Positions 16,650 to 26,290 are shown, numbered from the stretch's first letter. The stretch: DNA of 64,000 nt from Pseudanabaena sp. ABRG5-3 (GCF_003967015.1 NZ_AP017560.1:4726001-4790000), one strand, 5' to 3'. Notes: generated from the letters alone by a model not told the origin. Numbers and translations: made by a program.

Positions 16650-18329
16650 ATGACGATACTGCGATCTATTGCCGAAACCTTGAATCAATCCTACTTCCAG
16701 TCCGAACATTTACTATTTGAACCCACCACACCAGAACATGATGCGGTTAATATCGTTTTTGCTTTTCCCAGCACCTACACCGTGGGAATTACGAGCTTAG
16801 GATATCAAGGAGTATGGGCAAATTTAGCAACCCGATCGCAGGTTAATGTCAGTCGATGGTTTACCGATGCCCATGAAGATTTACCGCGCCAGATTGAAAT
16901 ATTAGGCTTTTCATTTTCATGGGAATTGGATTACGTCAATATTCTCGCTGCATTAAAGAAATTCGATATTCCCATTGATAGCTGTGATCGCACTGATGAA
17001 CATCCATTAGTATTTGGTGGGGGACCAGTTCTCACCGCTAATCCTGAACCCTTTGCCGCATGGTTTGACATTGTCTTGCTCGGTGATGGCGAAGAACTAA
17101 TTGGGAACTTCCTCAATGCTTATCAAGAAGTACGTCATGCTAGTCGTGCAGTGAAATTGCGCCATTTAGCAAAATTAGAGGGAATTTATGTTCCGCAGCT
17201 ATACGCAGTTACCTACGAAGCAGCAGATGGGTCGATCGCTTCCATTCAACCCATAGATTCCGATATTCCTGCCATCATCCATAAGCAAACCTACAAAGGC
17301 AATACCCTCTCAGCTTCTACAGTCGTTACGGAAAGAGCCGCTTGGGAAAGTATCTTTATGGTGGAAGTGGTGCGGAGTTGTCCAGAGATGTGTCGCTTCT
17401 GTTTAGCGAGCTATCTTACACTTCCATTTCGGACTGCGAGTTTAGAGGCTAGTTTGATGCCTGCGATCGCTAAAGGACTAGAAGTAACCAAACGATTAGG
17501 ATTACTAGGCGCATCAATCACTCAACATCCTGAATTTGATACATTGCTGGACTATCTCGCCCAACCCCAATTTGATGATGTTCGCCTCAGCCTTGCCTCT
17601 GTCCGTACCAATACCTTAACCGAAAAATTAGCGCGAATTCTCTCTACCCGTGATAGTCGCTCCGTTACTATTGCGATCGAAAGCGGTTCTGAACGTTTAC
17701 GAGAAATCATTAATAAGAAACTACATAATGACGAAATCAGGCAAGCAGCGATCAACGCTCAGGCAGGTGGTTTAAAGTCTCTGAAACTCTATGGGATGGC
17801 AGGTGTGCCGATGGAAAATGATGACGATATCGAACAAACCATCGAGATGTTGATTTCCCTTCGCAAAATTGCGCCAAAATTAAAGATTACCTTTGGTTGC
17901 AGTACTTTCGTTCCTAAATCCCATACCCCTTGGCAATGGCAAGGAGTTAGTACGACAGCCGAAAAGAAAATGCAGTATTTTCGTAAGAAACTTTTACCGA
18001 AAGGGATTGATTTTCGTCCTGAAAGTTATAAAGATTCAATTGTGCAAGCACTTATTTCTAGAGGCGATCGCCGTCTGACGAAATTATTACGTTTGGCTTG
18101 TAGCTATAGCGATGGTGATGTGCCTAGTGATGGTTCCTACAAACGCGCCTTTAAGGAATTACGTGGACAGTTGCCGCCCTTAGCTTGGTACGTCCATGAA
18201 AATTGGGATGTCCATCAAATTCTACCTTGGCAACATCTTCGCAGTGCTTTACCTGTGGAAACCTTAATCAAACATCGTGAAACATCTTTACAAGTTGACA
18301 ACTATACTGAATTAATCACGACGAAATGA
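16650..18329 (+). CDS. radical SAM protein with N-terminal B12-binding-like domain
   Basis: A 559-residue enzyme. The N-terminal 200 residues look like a cobalamin-binding-type Rossmann domain ('VFAFPSTYTVGITSLGYQGVWANL', 'ILGFSFSWELDYVNIL', 'PLVFGGGPVLTANPEPFAAWFDIVLLGDGEE'), without the classic DxHxxG motif. The radical SAM core carries CPEMCRFC (Cys 244, 248, 251; CxxxCxxC), which holds the 4Fe-4S cluster. The later 'SVTIAIESGSERLREIINKKL' and 'LKLYGMAGVPMENDDDIE' are typical of the TIGR03960-like/Elp3-type core. It follows the exporter gene by 47 bp. The substrate is unknown. Confidence 0.87.
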   Translation: MTILRSIAETLNQSYFQSEHLLFEPTTPEHDAVNIVFAFPSTYTVGITSLGYQGVWANLATRSQVNVSRWFTDAHEDLPRQIEILGFSFSWELDYVNILAALKKFDIPIDSCDRTDEHPLVFGGGPVLTANPEPFAAWFDIVLLGDGEELIGNFLNAYQEVRHASRAVKLRHLAKLEGIYVPQLYAVTYEAADGSIASIQPIDSDIPAIIHKQTYKGNTLSASTVVTERAAWESIFMVEVVRSCPEMCRFCLASYLTLPFRTASLEASLMPAIAKGLEVTKRLGLLGASITQHPEFDTLLDYLAQPQFDDVRLSLASVRTNTLTEKLARILSTRDSRSVTIAIESGSERLREIINKKLHNDEIRQAAINAQAGGLKSLKLYGMAGVPMENDDDIEQTIEMLISLRKIAPKLKITFGCSTFVPKSHTPWQWQGVSTTAEKKMQYFRKKLLPKGIDFRPESYKDSIVQALISRGDRRLTKLLRLACSYSDGDVPSDGSYKRAFKELRGQLPPLAWYVHENWDVHQILPWQHLRSALPVETLIKHRETSLQVDNYTELITTK

Positions 18330-18440
18330 ACATTCGTAGTAATGTGCTAAATAGGTAAGGATGGGCTGCACTTAATCTTTAGGTATTTGCCAGTCATCTC
18401 TTGCATTGCTATATATAGCAGTGAAAGTTTTGCTTAGGAC

Positions 18441-18493
18441 AAACCCAAATAAACAAAGACGGCGCTTCGCGCCGTCTTTGTTTATTTGGGTTT
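18441..18493. repeat. 25-bp perfect hairpin inside a repeat element
   Basis: Arms of 25 bp (18441-18465 and 18469-18493) pair perfectly around a TTC loop. Nearly identical 20-bp words ATCTCTTGCATTGCTRTATA lie at about 18395-18414 and 18509-18528, on both sides of the hairpin. The stretch is the whole content of the 290-bp gap between the radical SAM and FIST genes and could end the upstream transcript. Confidence 0.65.
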
Positions 18494-18620
18494 TGATTTG
18501 TCCTAGCTATCTCTTGCATTGCTGTATACCTAAAATGAGATGTACTTTATATAGGCACTCTTTTAGAATAAATTAAACGCGATCGCGTTTAATCCTTTAT
18601 CAAAATCCTAGGTAAATAAT

Positions 18621-19766
18621 ATGTTCAAAGTAGCTGTTGGTCATAGTAATGATCCTGACAGTTTGGAAGCTATTAATGAAACTTTAGAACAATGCCTCAT
18701 ATCGCTTGGTGGAGTATTACCGCAAGCAGGCATCTTATTTGCCGCGATCGATTTTGACTATAGCTTGCTTCTGCAACGCATTAATGACACATTTCCCAAC
18801 ATCGAACTGATTGGTGGCTCTACGGATGGTGAAGTCTCTTCTGTTTTGGAATTTCAGCAAGACTCGATAACCTTAATGCTTTTCTGTTCCGATGAAATCG
18901 AAATTCGAGCAGCCATTGGCAAAAATGTTTCTCAAAATCCCGTGGAAATTGCCCGTCAATCGATTGAATCAACAAAGCAGCAACTTACCTTACCAATCAA
19001 GTTTTGTATTACCATGATCGAGAGCTTGACTACGAGTGCGGTTTCGATTTTGCAAGGTTTCGATTTAGCCCTTGGGAATATCCCCATCTTTGGAGGAGCT
19101 ACTGCTGACCAATGGCGATATAAACAGACGTATCAATTTTATAAAAATGAAGTGCTTAGCGATGCTGTCGTAACATTATTATTTGCGGGGAATATTGTTT
19201 TTTCTCATGGTAGGTCTGGTGGATGGAGACCGATTGGGAAACGGAGCTTAGTTACCAAAGTTGATAAAAATATCATCTATGAAATAGACCATAAACCTGC
19301 CTTAGATTTTTATTATTATTATCTAAATATTGACGAGCCAGATTCTGTCTATCCCTTAGCAGTATTTCCACCTAATGAAGAAACCTTTTTTCTGCGCGGA
19401 GCTATTTCCTACGATAAAAATACAGGTAGCATTACTGTTTCAGGGGATATTCCTGAAAATTCGATTGTCCAAATTACTGATACCTGCCTTGAAGATGTGA
19501 TTGCCGCATCACAAACTTCTTTCGCTGAGGCAAAAGCAAATTATGCAGGTCAAGCTCCAGAAGCGGCTCTTCTTTTCTCCTGCGCTTGGCGTAGACAAAT
19601 TTTGGGTACTAGAGCCAATGAGGAATATCAAGCGATCGCAAATTTGTCTACACCAGCTCTCCCCAGTTGTGGATTTTATACCTATGGAGAAATTTCGCCG
19701 TTAAGTGAGCATGGACAAACTTTTTTCCATAACACAACTTTTTTAACTTTACTACTTGGTAATTAG
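18621..19766 (+). CDS. FIST domain sensor protein (NosP-like)
   Basis: A 381-residue protein made of FIST_N (about residues 20-215) and FIST_C (about 225-365). 'ELIGGSTDGEVSS' and 'NIPIFGGATADQWRYKQTYQFYKNEVLSDAVVTLLFAG' in the N part and 'ALLFSCAWRRQILG', 'SCGFYTYGEISP' in the C part are clear family marks. FIST proteins sense small ligands; the subgroup named NosP binds haem and nitric oxide and regulates a co-encoded histidine kinase. Here the next two genes are exactly a soluble histidine kinase and a receiver-GGDEF protein. No signal peptide, so it acts in the cytoplasm. Haem binding is inferred from context, not seen. Confidence 0.88.
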   Translation: MFKVAVGHSNDPDSLEAINETLEQCLISLGGVLPQAGILFAAIDFDYSLLLQRINDTFPNIELIGGSTDGEVSSVLEFQQDSITLMLFCSDEIEIRAAIGKNVSQNPVEIARQSIESTKQQLTLPIKFCITMIESLTTSAVSILQGFDLALGNIPIFGGATADQWRYKQTYQFYKNEVLSDAVVTLLFAGNIVFSHGRSGGWRPIGKRSLVTKVDKNIIYEIDHKPALDFYYYYLNIDEPDSVYPLAVFPPNEETFFLRGAISYDKNTGSITVSGDIPENSIVQITDTCLEDVIAASQTSFAEAKANYAGQAPEAALLFSCAWRRQILGTRANEEYQAIANLSTPALPSCGFYTYGEISPLSEHGQTFFHNTTFLTLLLGN

Positions 19767-19939
19767 TAAAGATGTTTTATAGAAGTTCGCATTTTTCCTA
19801 AGTTATTTGGCATAATTCAAATCCAGAAACTGCGTTGTAGGTTCTAGGATCAGCCTAATTGCAGCAAAATGGAAACTCAAAACCTATTATAAGAATTAGA
19901 ATTAGTTCTGCTTTGAACCACTCATTTAGAGGTGTATTA

Positions 19940-20920
19940 ATGGAAGAAGATGAAGCTAAAATCAAAAAATTAGAGAAAGAGAATCGGATTCTCAAAAAGA
20001 AATTAGAACGTTCAGAAATTGATCGCTCTAGTCTCGAAACTACTAATCGTAATAAAGAAACTTTGCTCAAAAAAGTGATTTGTGATTTACAGGAATATCA
20101 AGTCATTCTCGAAAAGAAAAGCCTTGATCTAGAACAAACCTTAAATGATTTATCACTTATGCAAAATAAATTAGTTGAGGCAGAAAAGATGGCAGCTTTG
20201 GGCAGTTTAGTTGCTGGTGTTGCCCATGAAATCAACACTCCTGTAGGAACAAGCATCACCCTTGCTTCTACCTTGAGGGATGAGACTCAGTTGTTAATCA
20301 CATTAGTAGAAACTGGTTGTCTCAAGAAGTCACTGTTAAATCATTATATAGAAGTTGCCTCAGAAGTAAGTAGTTTAATCCTGAGTAATTTAAATCGGGC
20401 TGGTGAATTAGTGCACAGTTTTAAGCAAGTTGCTGTCGATCAAGCTAATTCCGAAAAAAGAAATTTTAAAGTCAAAGAATATATAGAAGAAGTCGTAATC
20501 AGTATTTCTCCTAAATTTAAACAGAATTTATATAAAGTAGCAATTACAGGTGATGACTTAATTAATATCTATAGCTATCCCGGAGCTTTAGCCCAAGTAA
20601 TTACTAATTTAGTGGATAATTCTACTCTTCACGCCTACTTACCTGATCAGTCTGGGCATATTCATATTGAGGTTCAAAAACAAACAGATCAAGTAATTAT
20701 TAAATACAAAGATGATGGTTTGGGGATCGACCCACAGATATCTGGTCGAATATTTGAACCGTTTTTTACCACCGCTCGCGAGAAAGGTGGCACGGGCTTA
20801 GGTCTACACATTACCTACAATTTAGTTACTCAAAAATTACAAGGAAGTATTGATTGTGAAAGTGAAATCGGAAAAGGTACACTATTTACTATAGCTTTGC
20901 CAAATACTATAAATTCTTAG
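19940..20920 (+). CDS. cytoplasmic sensor histidine kinase
   Basis: A 326-residue kinase. After a 70-residue coiled coil comes HisKA with the phospho-acceptor His at about 96 (GVAHEINTPVG), then HATPase_c with the N box (VITNLVDNSTLHAY), the G1 box (DDGLGID) and the G2 box (GGTGLGL). There is no membrane segment and no separate sensor domain, so input should come from a partner, most likely the FIST protein just upstream (174 bp). I use ATG 19940, which has AGAGGTG at the right distance; the frame opens earlier with a TTG. The likely target is the receiver domain of the next gene. Confidence 0.9.
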   Translation: MEEDEAKIKKLEKENRILKKKLERSEIDRSSLETTNRNKETLLKKVICDLQEYQVILEKKSLDLEQTLNDLSLMQNKLVEAEKMAALGSLVAGVAHEINTPVGTSITLASTLRDETQLLITLVETGCLKKSLLNHYIEVASEVSSLILSNLNRAGELVHSFKQVAVDQANSEKRNFKVKEYIEEVVISISPKFKQNLYKVAITGDDLINIYSYPGALAQVITNLVDNSTLHAYLPDQSGHIHIEVQKQTDQVIIKYKDDGLGIDPQISGRIFEPFFTTAREKGGTGLGLHITYNLVTQKLQGSIDCESEIGKGTLFTIALPNTINS

Positions 20921-21049
20921 CTTAGATAATTTGTAGTTTTTGCTAAATATAATCCATTATTCCAATGGTAGATTCTCATATGTATTTGAAACCAAATATA
21001 CTTCATATATAAATCCCTATATATTTCTCTATATATTTTCCATATAGCT

Positions 21050-22279
21050 ATGTTATCTAATTTGACTCCAGAAAATTCTAATCCCAAAAACAACCAAATA
21101 GATACATCTAGTGATGAAGATGATAAAATCATATTTCATGATGAAGATGATCTAGTTCTAGAAGCTACCCATAATTTAGATATAAATTCTCAAGAATTAG
21201 TCATAGATAAATGGAAAGTAATAATTGCTGATGATGACCCTGATGTGCATCGGGCAACACAGATAGCCCTTAAAAATCTTATATTTGAAGGTAAGTTAGT
21301 AGTTTTCTTATCTGCCTATTCAGCCGAAGAATGTAAGCGATTAATTACAGATATTCATCCTGATGCAGCTTTGGTTTTGTTAGATGTAGTTATGGAAACC
21401 AACAATGCAGGATTAAACTTAGTAAAGTATATTCGGGAAGAATTAAATAATCATCAAATCCGTATTATTTTGCGAACAGGGCATCCGGGGGAGGCTCCTG
21501 AAGAGTCTGTGATACTTAATTACGATATTAATGATTACAAGCTAAAGATAGAATTGACTCGTCAAAATCTACTGACAACCGTACTTGCATCCCTTAGAGC
21601 TTATCGAGATATCACAATCATAGAGCAACAAAAAATCAAACTCGCACAAGCTTTTAAAAATTTGCAAAAAGTACAACTGCAACTGGAAGAATATACTTAT
21701 ACCTTAGAAAAGAAGATTGCGGATCGGACTTCAGCTCTAGAGCTAGCAAATCGAAGGCTTCAGCGACTAGCCCAAATAGATGGGTTAACTCAAGTAGCAA
21801 ATCGTCGTTGCTTTGATGAATATTGGCTCCAACAGTGGAATATGCTCCAGCAGGAGCAGCAACCTATCTCATTGATGTTAATCGATATAGACTATTTCAA
21901 GCACTATAATGATCATTATGGGCATTTAGCTGGAGATGAATGTTTACGGCAAGTTGCTCAAGGAATTAGTAACTTATTAATGCGTCCTCAAGATCTGGTG
22001 GCACGTTATGGTGGGGAAGAGTTTGTGGTGGTATTACCCCATACCCAAATCGAAGGAGCAAAGAAGGTAGCTGAGCAAATCATGACAGTAATTGAGGATC
22101 TCAATCTTACTCATGTCAAATCCTTAGTCAGCGATCGCATTACTTTGAGTATTGGTATTTCCTGTGTTGTTCCTAATTCCAATCTTTTGGTGGATATGCC
22201 GATTTCTTTGGCTGACAAAGCTCTCTATCAGGCGAAACGGGAAGGGCGCAATCGTATTGTTTTGGCGCTAGATAGCTAA
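21050..22279 (+). CDS. response regulator with diguanylate cyclase (REC-GGDEF)
   Basis: A 409-residue protein. An acidic N-terminal 50 residues leads to a receiver domain (ADDDPDVHRATQIALKNL; phospho-acceptor Asp at about 112 in LLDVV), a coiled coil, and a GGDEF domain that makes cyclic di-GMP from two GTP. The active site reads GGEEF (321-325), and the inhibitory I-site RxxD is intact (RPQD, 312-315), so product feedback is expected. The receiver and its following segment resemble the REC-DUF3369 arrangement. Placed after FIST and kinase genes, it should be the output of that phosphorelay. Confidence 0.93.
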   Translation: MLSNLTPENSNPKNNQIDTSSDEDDKIIFHDEDDLVLEATHNLDINSQELVIDKWKVIIADDDPDVHRATQIALKNLIFEGKLVVFLSAYSAEECKRLITDIHPDAALVLLDVVMETNNAGLNLVKYIREELNNHQIRIILRTGHPGEAPEESVILNYDINDYKLKIELTRQNLLTTVLASLRAYRDITIIEQQKIKLAQAFKNLQKVQLQLEEYTYTLEKKIADRTSALELANRRLQRLAQIDGLTQVANRRCFDEYWLQQWNMLQQEQQPISLMLIDIDYFKHYNDHYGHLAGDECLRQVAQGISNLLMRPQDLVARYGGEEFVVVLPHTQIEGAKKVAEQIMTVIEDLNLTHVKSLVSDRITLSIGISCVVPNSNLLVDMPISLADKALYQAKREGRNRIVLALDS

Positions 22280-22286
22280 TTTTGGA

Positions 22287-22390
22287 TAAGTAGCTGGGCG
22301 CAATTAAATATAAAACCAGAAAAGCTGTGGCGCACGCGCAGCGTGCGCCACAGCTTTTGACTCTGTTTTTTAATTATGCCCAGCTACTTA
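22287..22390. repeat. palindromic repeat of the TAAGTAGCTGGGC family (copy 1)
   Basis: TAAGTAGCTGGGC at the left and its complement at the right enclose AATTAAA tracts and a perfect 18-bp hairpin (22320-22337 with 22341-22358, loop GCA). It fills the space between the convergent diguanylate cyclase and CHASE2 cyclase genes and contains the TAG stop codon of the latter. It could terminate both transcripts. Confidence 0.75.
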
Positions 22391-24705
22391 CTTGTTTGCC
22401 AGTTAATCCATGCGTTGAGATCGTTCGGGACTGTGGTGAAATGTAGATAAATTTGTTTGATAGGATGCGATCGCTGTTGAGAAATTGCAGAAATCGTGAG
22501 ATTGTTCTCTAAATCCAAATTATCTGATATTGCTTGATTGGGTTGATGATGCTTTAAGACTTTGGCATAGATTTCGCCTTCGATTACAACAGTTTGAGAA
22601 GGATTGAGTTGGTCAGGAGCAGAAACTTGAAGATGTAGTTTGATATTAGTTAATACAGGTAGATCCTCTTTTGCCAAGATCTCTGCTCCATAGGGCGATA
22701 GTCGTCGAATCTCACCTTCAAAGATCTCTGTACCAAGATGTTTCTCTTCTAAAATACGATAGGTAATCGCAATGGGCTTAGGCAAGATTTGCAGAGAATC
22801 ATTAATCGAAGGAAGTTCGAGATTATAAATACCGCCAATGCCGCAAATATCGTAGATTAAAATAGGATGCGACACGCCCTTAGGTTCTACTTCCATCGAA
22901 CCATTAGTTTTGACAATCGCCTGTATTTCGTTATAGGTTGTTTCCGATATCAAAATCTGACCACCAACGGTATAGGATTCAATCCTTGCTGTGAGATTGA
23001 CATGATTGCCGACAACGGCATATTTCGCGCGAGAATGGGAGCCGATATTGCCTGCAACTACTTCACCTGTATTAATGCCAATGCCCATCGCGATTTCTGG
23101 TAAGCCCAGTTGTGTAAGTTGGGCATTTACTGATCGCATAGCAAGCTGCATCGCGATCGCACTAGCGACTGCCCTTGCGGCATCATCTTCACGATGGATG
23201 GGCGCACCAAAGAGAACCAAAATGGCATCACCGATAAATTCATCAATTGTGCCTTGATAGGTAGCGATCGCCTCAGTCATCGTTCCCAAAAATACATTGA
23301 GAATTTCTACTACTTTTTCGGGAGGCATTTTCTCGGAAATAGTAGAGAAACCACGTAGATCGCACATGAGAATTGTGACTTTGCGGCGATCGCCTCCAAA
23401 TTTTAGACCTTCGGGAGTTTCTAATAAACTTTTGACGACAGCATCGGTTAAATAGCGACTAAAGTAAGCCCGAATTTGCGCTGCCGTAATTGCTAGATAG
23501 CTGGTCACGATTGCCCCACCACCTAAAAAGCCAATCATCGCAGGCACAAAGGGCAACCACCAACCATAGCCTAAGGCAATAAAACAAGCAGCAAATAGAC
23601 TGCCACCCAGTGCTAATACACTGAGCGATCGCAACATTAAAAGCTGAAATTCGCGTTCCTTTACCTTGACATTGCGCCATTGCCAAATTAAGAGAGAACC
23701 AGTCAACGACCAACCAAAAATCCATAGCCATTCCCAAGGTTTTTCCCAAGTGTGAATCCCTGAACGACCATCAAGAGAACTGCTCAGAATATGACTAACT
23801 AGTTGAGCATGAACTTCAATTCCTGATGTAAAGATGCGCGTACTGCCAATGCCGCTATCAAGGGGAGTGAAAAACCAATCTCTTAAACTGACTGCCGTTA
23901 CCCCAATCATCACCACGCGATCGCGCAGTAAATCAGGGGCAATTTTGCCTTCTAACACATCTGCCATTCGCACGGTCTGAAAACCGTTAAGAGATCGGCG
24001 ATAGTTCACAATAAATTGATGTCCACCCACATCAGCATGGCTATAGCCACCATCATTGGTGCGTAATCTAGGGGGATTGAGTGCTTGCTCAAAGGGAACT
24101 GTTTTTTCGCCATCTAGATAGAGCAAAGATAGTTGTAAGCTGAAGCTAGGAGAAACTTTGCCATCGGATGAACGTAAAGCGAGCAATCCTCTACGAACCC
24201 TGCCATCGGTATCAACTGGAAGATTGATTGCGCCAATTTGTTCTGGAGGAAGGGCAGGTGGGGGATTGATATTAGAACTAGCGATCGCAAAATTAGAGTC
24301 AACGAGATCGGCTGTTTTGGTTGCACCAACTAGATTTGGCGTACTTTTAAACAAGGCTTCTAATTGTGAATAGCCAGCACCGACAGGTTTATCACGGGCA
24401 AGATCGAGCCCGATCGCCCGTGGTTTTTGTTTGCGTACTTTGTCTAATAATTGGGTCAATAAAGCATCATCAATGGGCCAAGCATATTGACGGACATCTG
24501 CTTCATCAATGCCAATGATCACAATACGGTTATCTTCAGGCTCAGGCGATCGCCACCGAAAGAACTGATCGAGCATTGCTAATTCCAATGGCTCTAGCAC
24601 TCCAATTATCCGCAATCCGATCGCCAATATGGAGATTGTCGGCGCAGCGATCGCAATGCCGCGCCATTTCCACAAGATGTTTTTTAATTGGGATCGAATC
24701 GTCAT
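22384..24705 (-). CDS. CHASE2 domain class III nucleotide cyclase
   Basis: From ATG 24705 (AGGAGT 7 nt upstream) the product has 773 residues: one N-terminal membrane helix, a periplasmic CHASE2 sensor domain ('MLDQFFRWRSPEPEDNRIVIIGIDEADVRQYAWPIDD'), three membrane helices, a cyclase domain, and a C-terminal PilZ-like or unknown beta domain of about 130 residues. The cyclase has both metal-binding aspartates (CDLRGFST and FIGDAILV), but the residue that binds the purine is Glu (IDEFIGD) instead of the Lys of adenylate cyclases, and the partner position reads VVGNHVN. Product specificity is therefore uncertain. Its stop codon lies in a palindromic repeat. Confidence 0.88.
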   Translation of the reverse strand: MTIRSQLKNILWKWRGIAIAAPTISILAIGLRIIGVLEPLELAMLDQFFRWRSPEPEDNRIVIIGIDEADVRQYAWPIDDALLTQLLDKVRKQKPRAIGLDLARDKPVGAGYSQLEALFKSTPNLVGATKTADLVDSNFAIASSNINPPPALPPEQIGAINLPVDTDGRVRRGLLALRSSDGKVSPSFSLQLSLLYLDGEKTVPFEQALNPPRLRTNDGGYSHADVGGHQFIVNYRRSLNGFQTVRMADVLEGKIAPDLLRDRVVMIGVTAVSLRDWFFTPLDSGIGSTRIFTSGIEVHAQLVSHILSSSLDGRSGIHTWEKPWEWLWIFGWSLTGSLLIWQWRNVKVKEREFQLLMLRSLSVLALGGSLFAACFIALGYGWWLPFVPAMIGFLGGGAIVTSYLAITAAQIRAYFSRYLTDAVVKSLLETPEGLKFGGDRRKVTILMCDLRGFSTISEKMPPEKVVEILNVFLGTMTEAIATYQGTIDEFIGDAILVLFGAPIHREDDAARAVASAIAMQLAMRSVNAQLTQLGLPEIAMGIGINTGEVVAGNIGSHSRAKYAVVGNHVNLTARIESYTVGGQILISETTYNEIQAIVKTNGSMEVEPKGVSHPILIYDICGIGGIYNLELPSINDSLQILPKPIAITYRILEEKHLGTEIFEGEIRRLSPYGAEILAKEDLPVLTNIKLHLQVSAPDQLNPSQTVVIEGEIYAKVLKHHQPNQAISDNLDLENNLTISAISQQRSHPIKQIYLHFTTVPNDLNAWINWQTSK

Positions 24706-24742
24706 GAAGTTTACTCCTGCTGACTGATTATGGTCTCCGAAC

Positions 24743-24795
24743 CGAAGAAATTTTCTAAAAAGATGATTCTGCAATCTTTTTAGAAAATTTCTTCG
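24743..24795 (-). promoter_or_regulatory. 22-bp perfect hairpin in the leader of the CHASE2 cyclase gene
   Basis: Arms 24743-24764 and 24774-24795 pair perfectly around a 9-nt loop, 38 bp upstream of the start codon. There is no U-run after the stem on the coding strand. It may affect mRNA stability or be a relic of a small element. Confidence 0.5.
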
Positions 24796-24821
24796 CTTAC
24801 AATTGCTTCCCAGAGTCTATA

Positions 24822-25020
24822 AGAGCGTGTTTGAGAAGTTTTACCCCCTCTAACTCCCCCTTGGAAGGGGGAGAACTTAGACTTCCCCCCTTCCAAGGGG
24901 GGATTGAGGGGGGTGAAAATTTGCATGGTGTGTCAAGTATATGAACACCTTTGTCAGGGGGGATTAAGGGGGGTAAAAGCAGAAATTTATGCTAAATAGA
25001 ATACTTCTCAAACACGCTCT
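24822..25020. mobile_element. 199-bp MITE-like element with 18-bp inverted repeats
   Basis: AGAGCGTGTTTGAGAAGT at 24822-24839 is repeated as a perfect complement at 25003-25020. The inside is C/G-run rich (alternating CCCCC and GGGGG tracts able to fold) and has no open frame. I see no clear target duplication. It separates the DUF928 gene from the cyclase gene. Confidence 0.6.
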
Positions 25021-25026
25021 AAAGCA

Positions 25027-25815
25027 TCACTTTTGTGAGACAAAAGCATATGGAAGAACGCGATCAAGACTTGCTGACTTTAATATCGCTACCCATTCAT
25101 CAGTAACTTCAGAGCTTTTGGGTACAGTTCGTTGTGCATCTGCCAAAGTCGTCAAGGTCTCAAACCACAGGCTTTCTTGAGCAAGCAAAGCTGCTCGATC
25201 AATAGGTTTTGATAGTTTTGATAGTTGCTCTGTCAATTTTTTTGTTGGTAAAACGCGACGTACTGAGCCATACACTGTCTTATTTTCAGGTATCGTCGCG
25301 CTGCCATAGGTTGTCTTATTGGTTGTAGCTAGAACTGTAAACTCCCATGAATATATTTTTCCAATTGCTAGTGTCGGAGCGTCATCAGGTAGTTTGAAGG
25401 CAATGATCCCTGCATCATTATTGATATCGAAGGAAGTTTGATAAATGGGCTTACTGGGTGTTTCGGCACTATCTTCATAAAGACGGAATCTTACCGATCC
25501 ACGATGTTTAGGACTGAGAAAATAGATTGTAGGGCGTTCAGAAATAGTTCGAGGAACTGGGTTCTTATTTATTTCTAAATTTGGAACCAACGCAATTAAA
25601 CAAGAAATGAGACAACCTGAACTGCGTGTAATACCTGATGCTGAAGTCTTAGGCGCATCAAGATCACTAGGGGGGACATAGACGACTCTACGAGACTGTG
25701 CTTGGGCTAAAGGGGAAAATAGGTTTAGGGGTGAAAGAATGGCTGTACTAGTAACTAGGCAAGAAAAAACCGATGCTACTAATATTTTTTTTGATAAATG
25801 TGATACAGAAGACAT
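25027..25815 (-). CDS. DUF928 domain protein, exported
   Basis: A 262-residue protein from ATG 25815, which has GGAGG ten nt upstream; the frame opens 19 codons earlier. The N-terminus is a signal peptide (KKILVASVFSCLVTSTAILSPLNLFSPLAQAQ). The remainder matches DUF928, a cyanobacterial domain often found next to CHASE2 and CHAT genes: 'GGCLISCLIALVP'-type start, 'TIYFLSPKHRGSVRFRLYE', 'SWEFTV' and a helical end. Function unknown, probably envelope-located. Same strand as the cyclase gene downstream and the TPR-CHAT and TpsA genes upstream. Confidence 0.82.
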   Translation of the reverse strand: MSSVSHLSKKILVASVFSCLVTSTAILSPLNLFSPLAQAQSRRVVYVPPSDLDAPKTSASGITRSSGCLISCLIALVPNLEINKNPVPRTISERPTIYFLSPKHRGSVRFRLYEDSAETPSKPIYQTSFDINNDAGIIAFKLPDDAPTLAIGKIYSWEFTVLATTNKTTYGSATIPENKTVYGSVRRVLPTKKLTEQLSKLSKPIDRAALLAQESLWFETLTTLADAQRTVPKSSEVTDEWVAILKSASLDRVLPYAFVSQK

Positions 25816-25977
25816 GATGCGATCGCCTCCAAAAAAGTGATCTACTGCTGAATCTATGTAGTTATGATGCAAAGCACAATGCGCTAAAGATCATAACCTT
25901 GAGATCCTAAGATAATTAAATAAGAATGCAACTTCTACGAAAAAGTTGCTATAGACATTCGACTGAATATTATCTAA

Positions 25978-26079
25978 TAAGTAGTTGGGTGCAATTAAAT
26001 ATAAAAACCCAAAACCTGCGGCGTACAGTGCGTGTGCGCCGCAGGTTTTAGTTCTCTTTTTTAATTAAGCCTAGCTACC
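25978..26079. repeat. palindromic repeat of the TAAGTAGCTGGGC family (copy 2)
   Basis: Left end TAAGTAGTTGGGTGCAATTA, right end the complement of GGTAGCTAGGC, with an AAAACCTGCGGCG stem in the middle. It lies between the DUF928 gene and petN. Confidence 0.7.
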
Positions 26080-26198
26080 TATCATTTGAGATTTTGCCCA
26101 ATTCGAGCTAGAGATCGCCACAACCCAACCAATTTGCCTTTGGCACAGGAAAGCGTATTATAGTATTTAGAAAAAATTTTTTAAATCGTTACAAAACT

Positions 26199-26288
26199 AT
26201 GGATATCTTGTCATTTGGCTGGTTCAGTTTATTAGGTATGTTCACATTGTCGATCGCTTTTGTTGTCTGGGGACGTAACGGACTATAA
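26199..26288 (+). CDS. petN: cytochrome b6-f complex subunit PetN
   Basis: A 29-residue single-helix protein, [19 protein letters not shown] then [10 protein letters not shown]. The start MDIL and the end VVWGRNGL are the signature of PetN (subunit VIII), a small thylakoid membrane subunit needed to assemble the cytochrome b6-f complex that passes electrons from plastoquinol to plastocyanin or cytochrome c6. It is monocistronic: a strong hairpin follows at once (26291-26329), and repeat elements lie on both sides. Length and sequence are normal for the family. Confidence 0.95.
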   Translation: MDILSFGWFSLLGMFTLSIAFVVWGRNGL

Positions 26289-26290
26289 GC

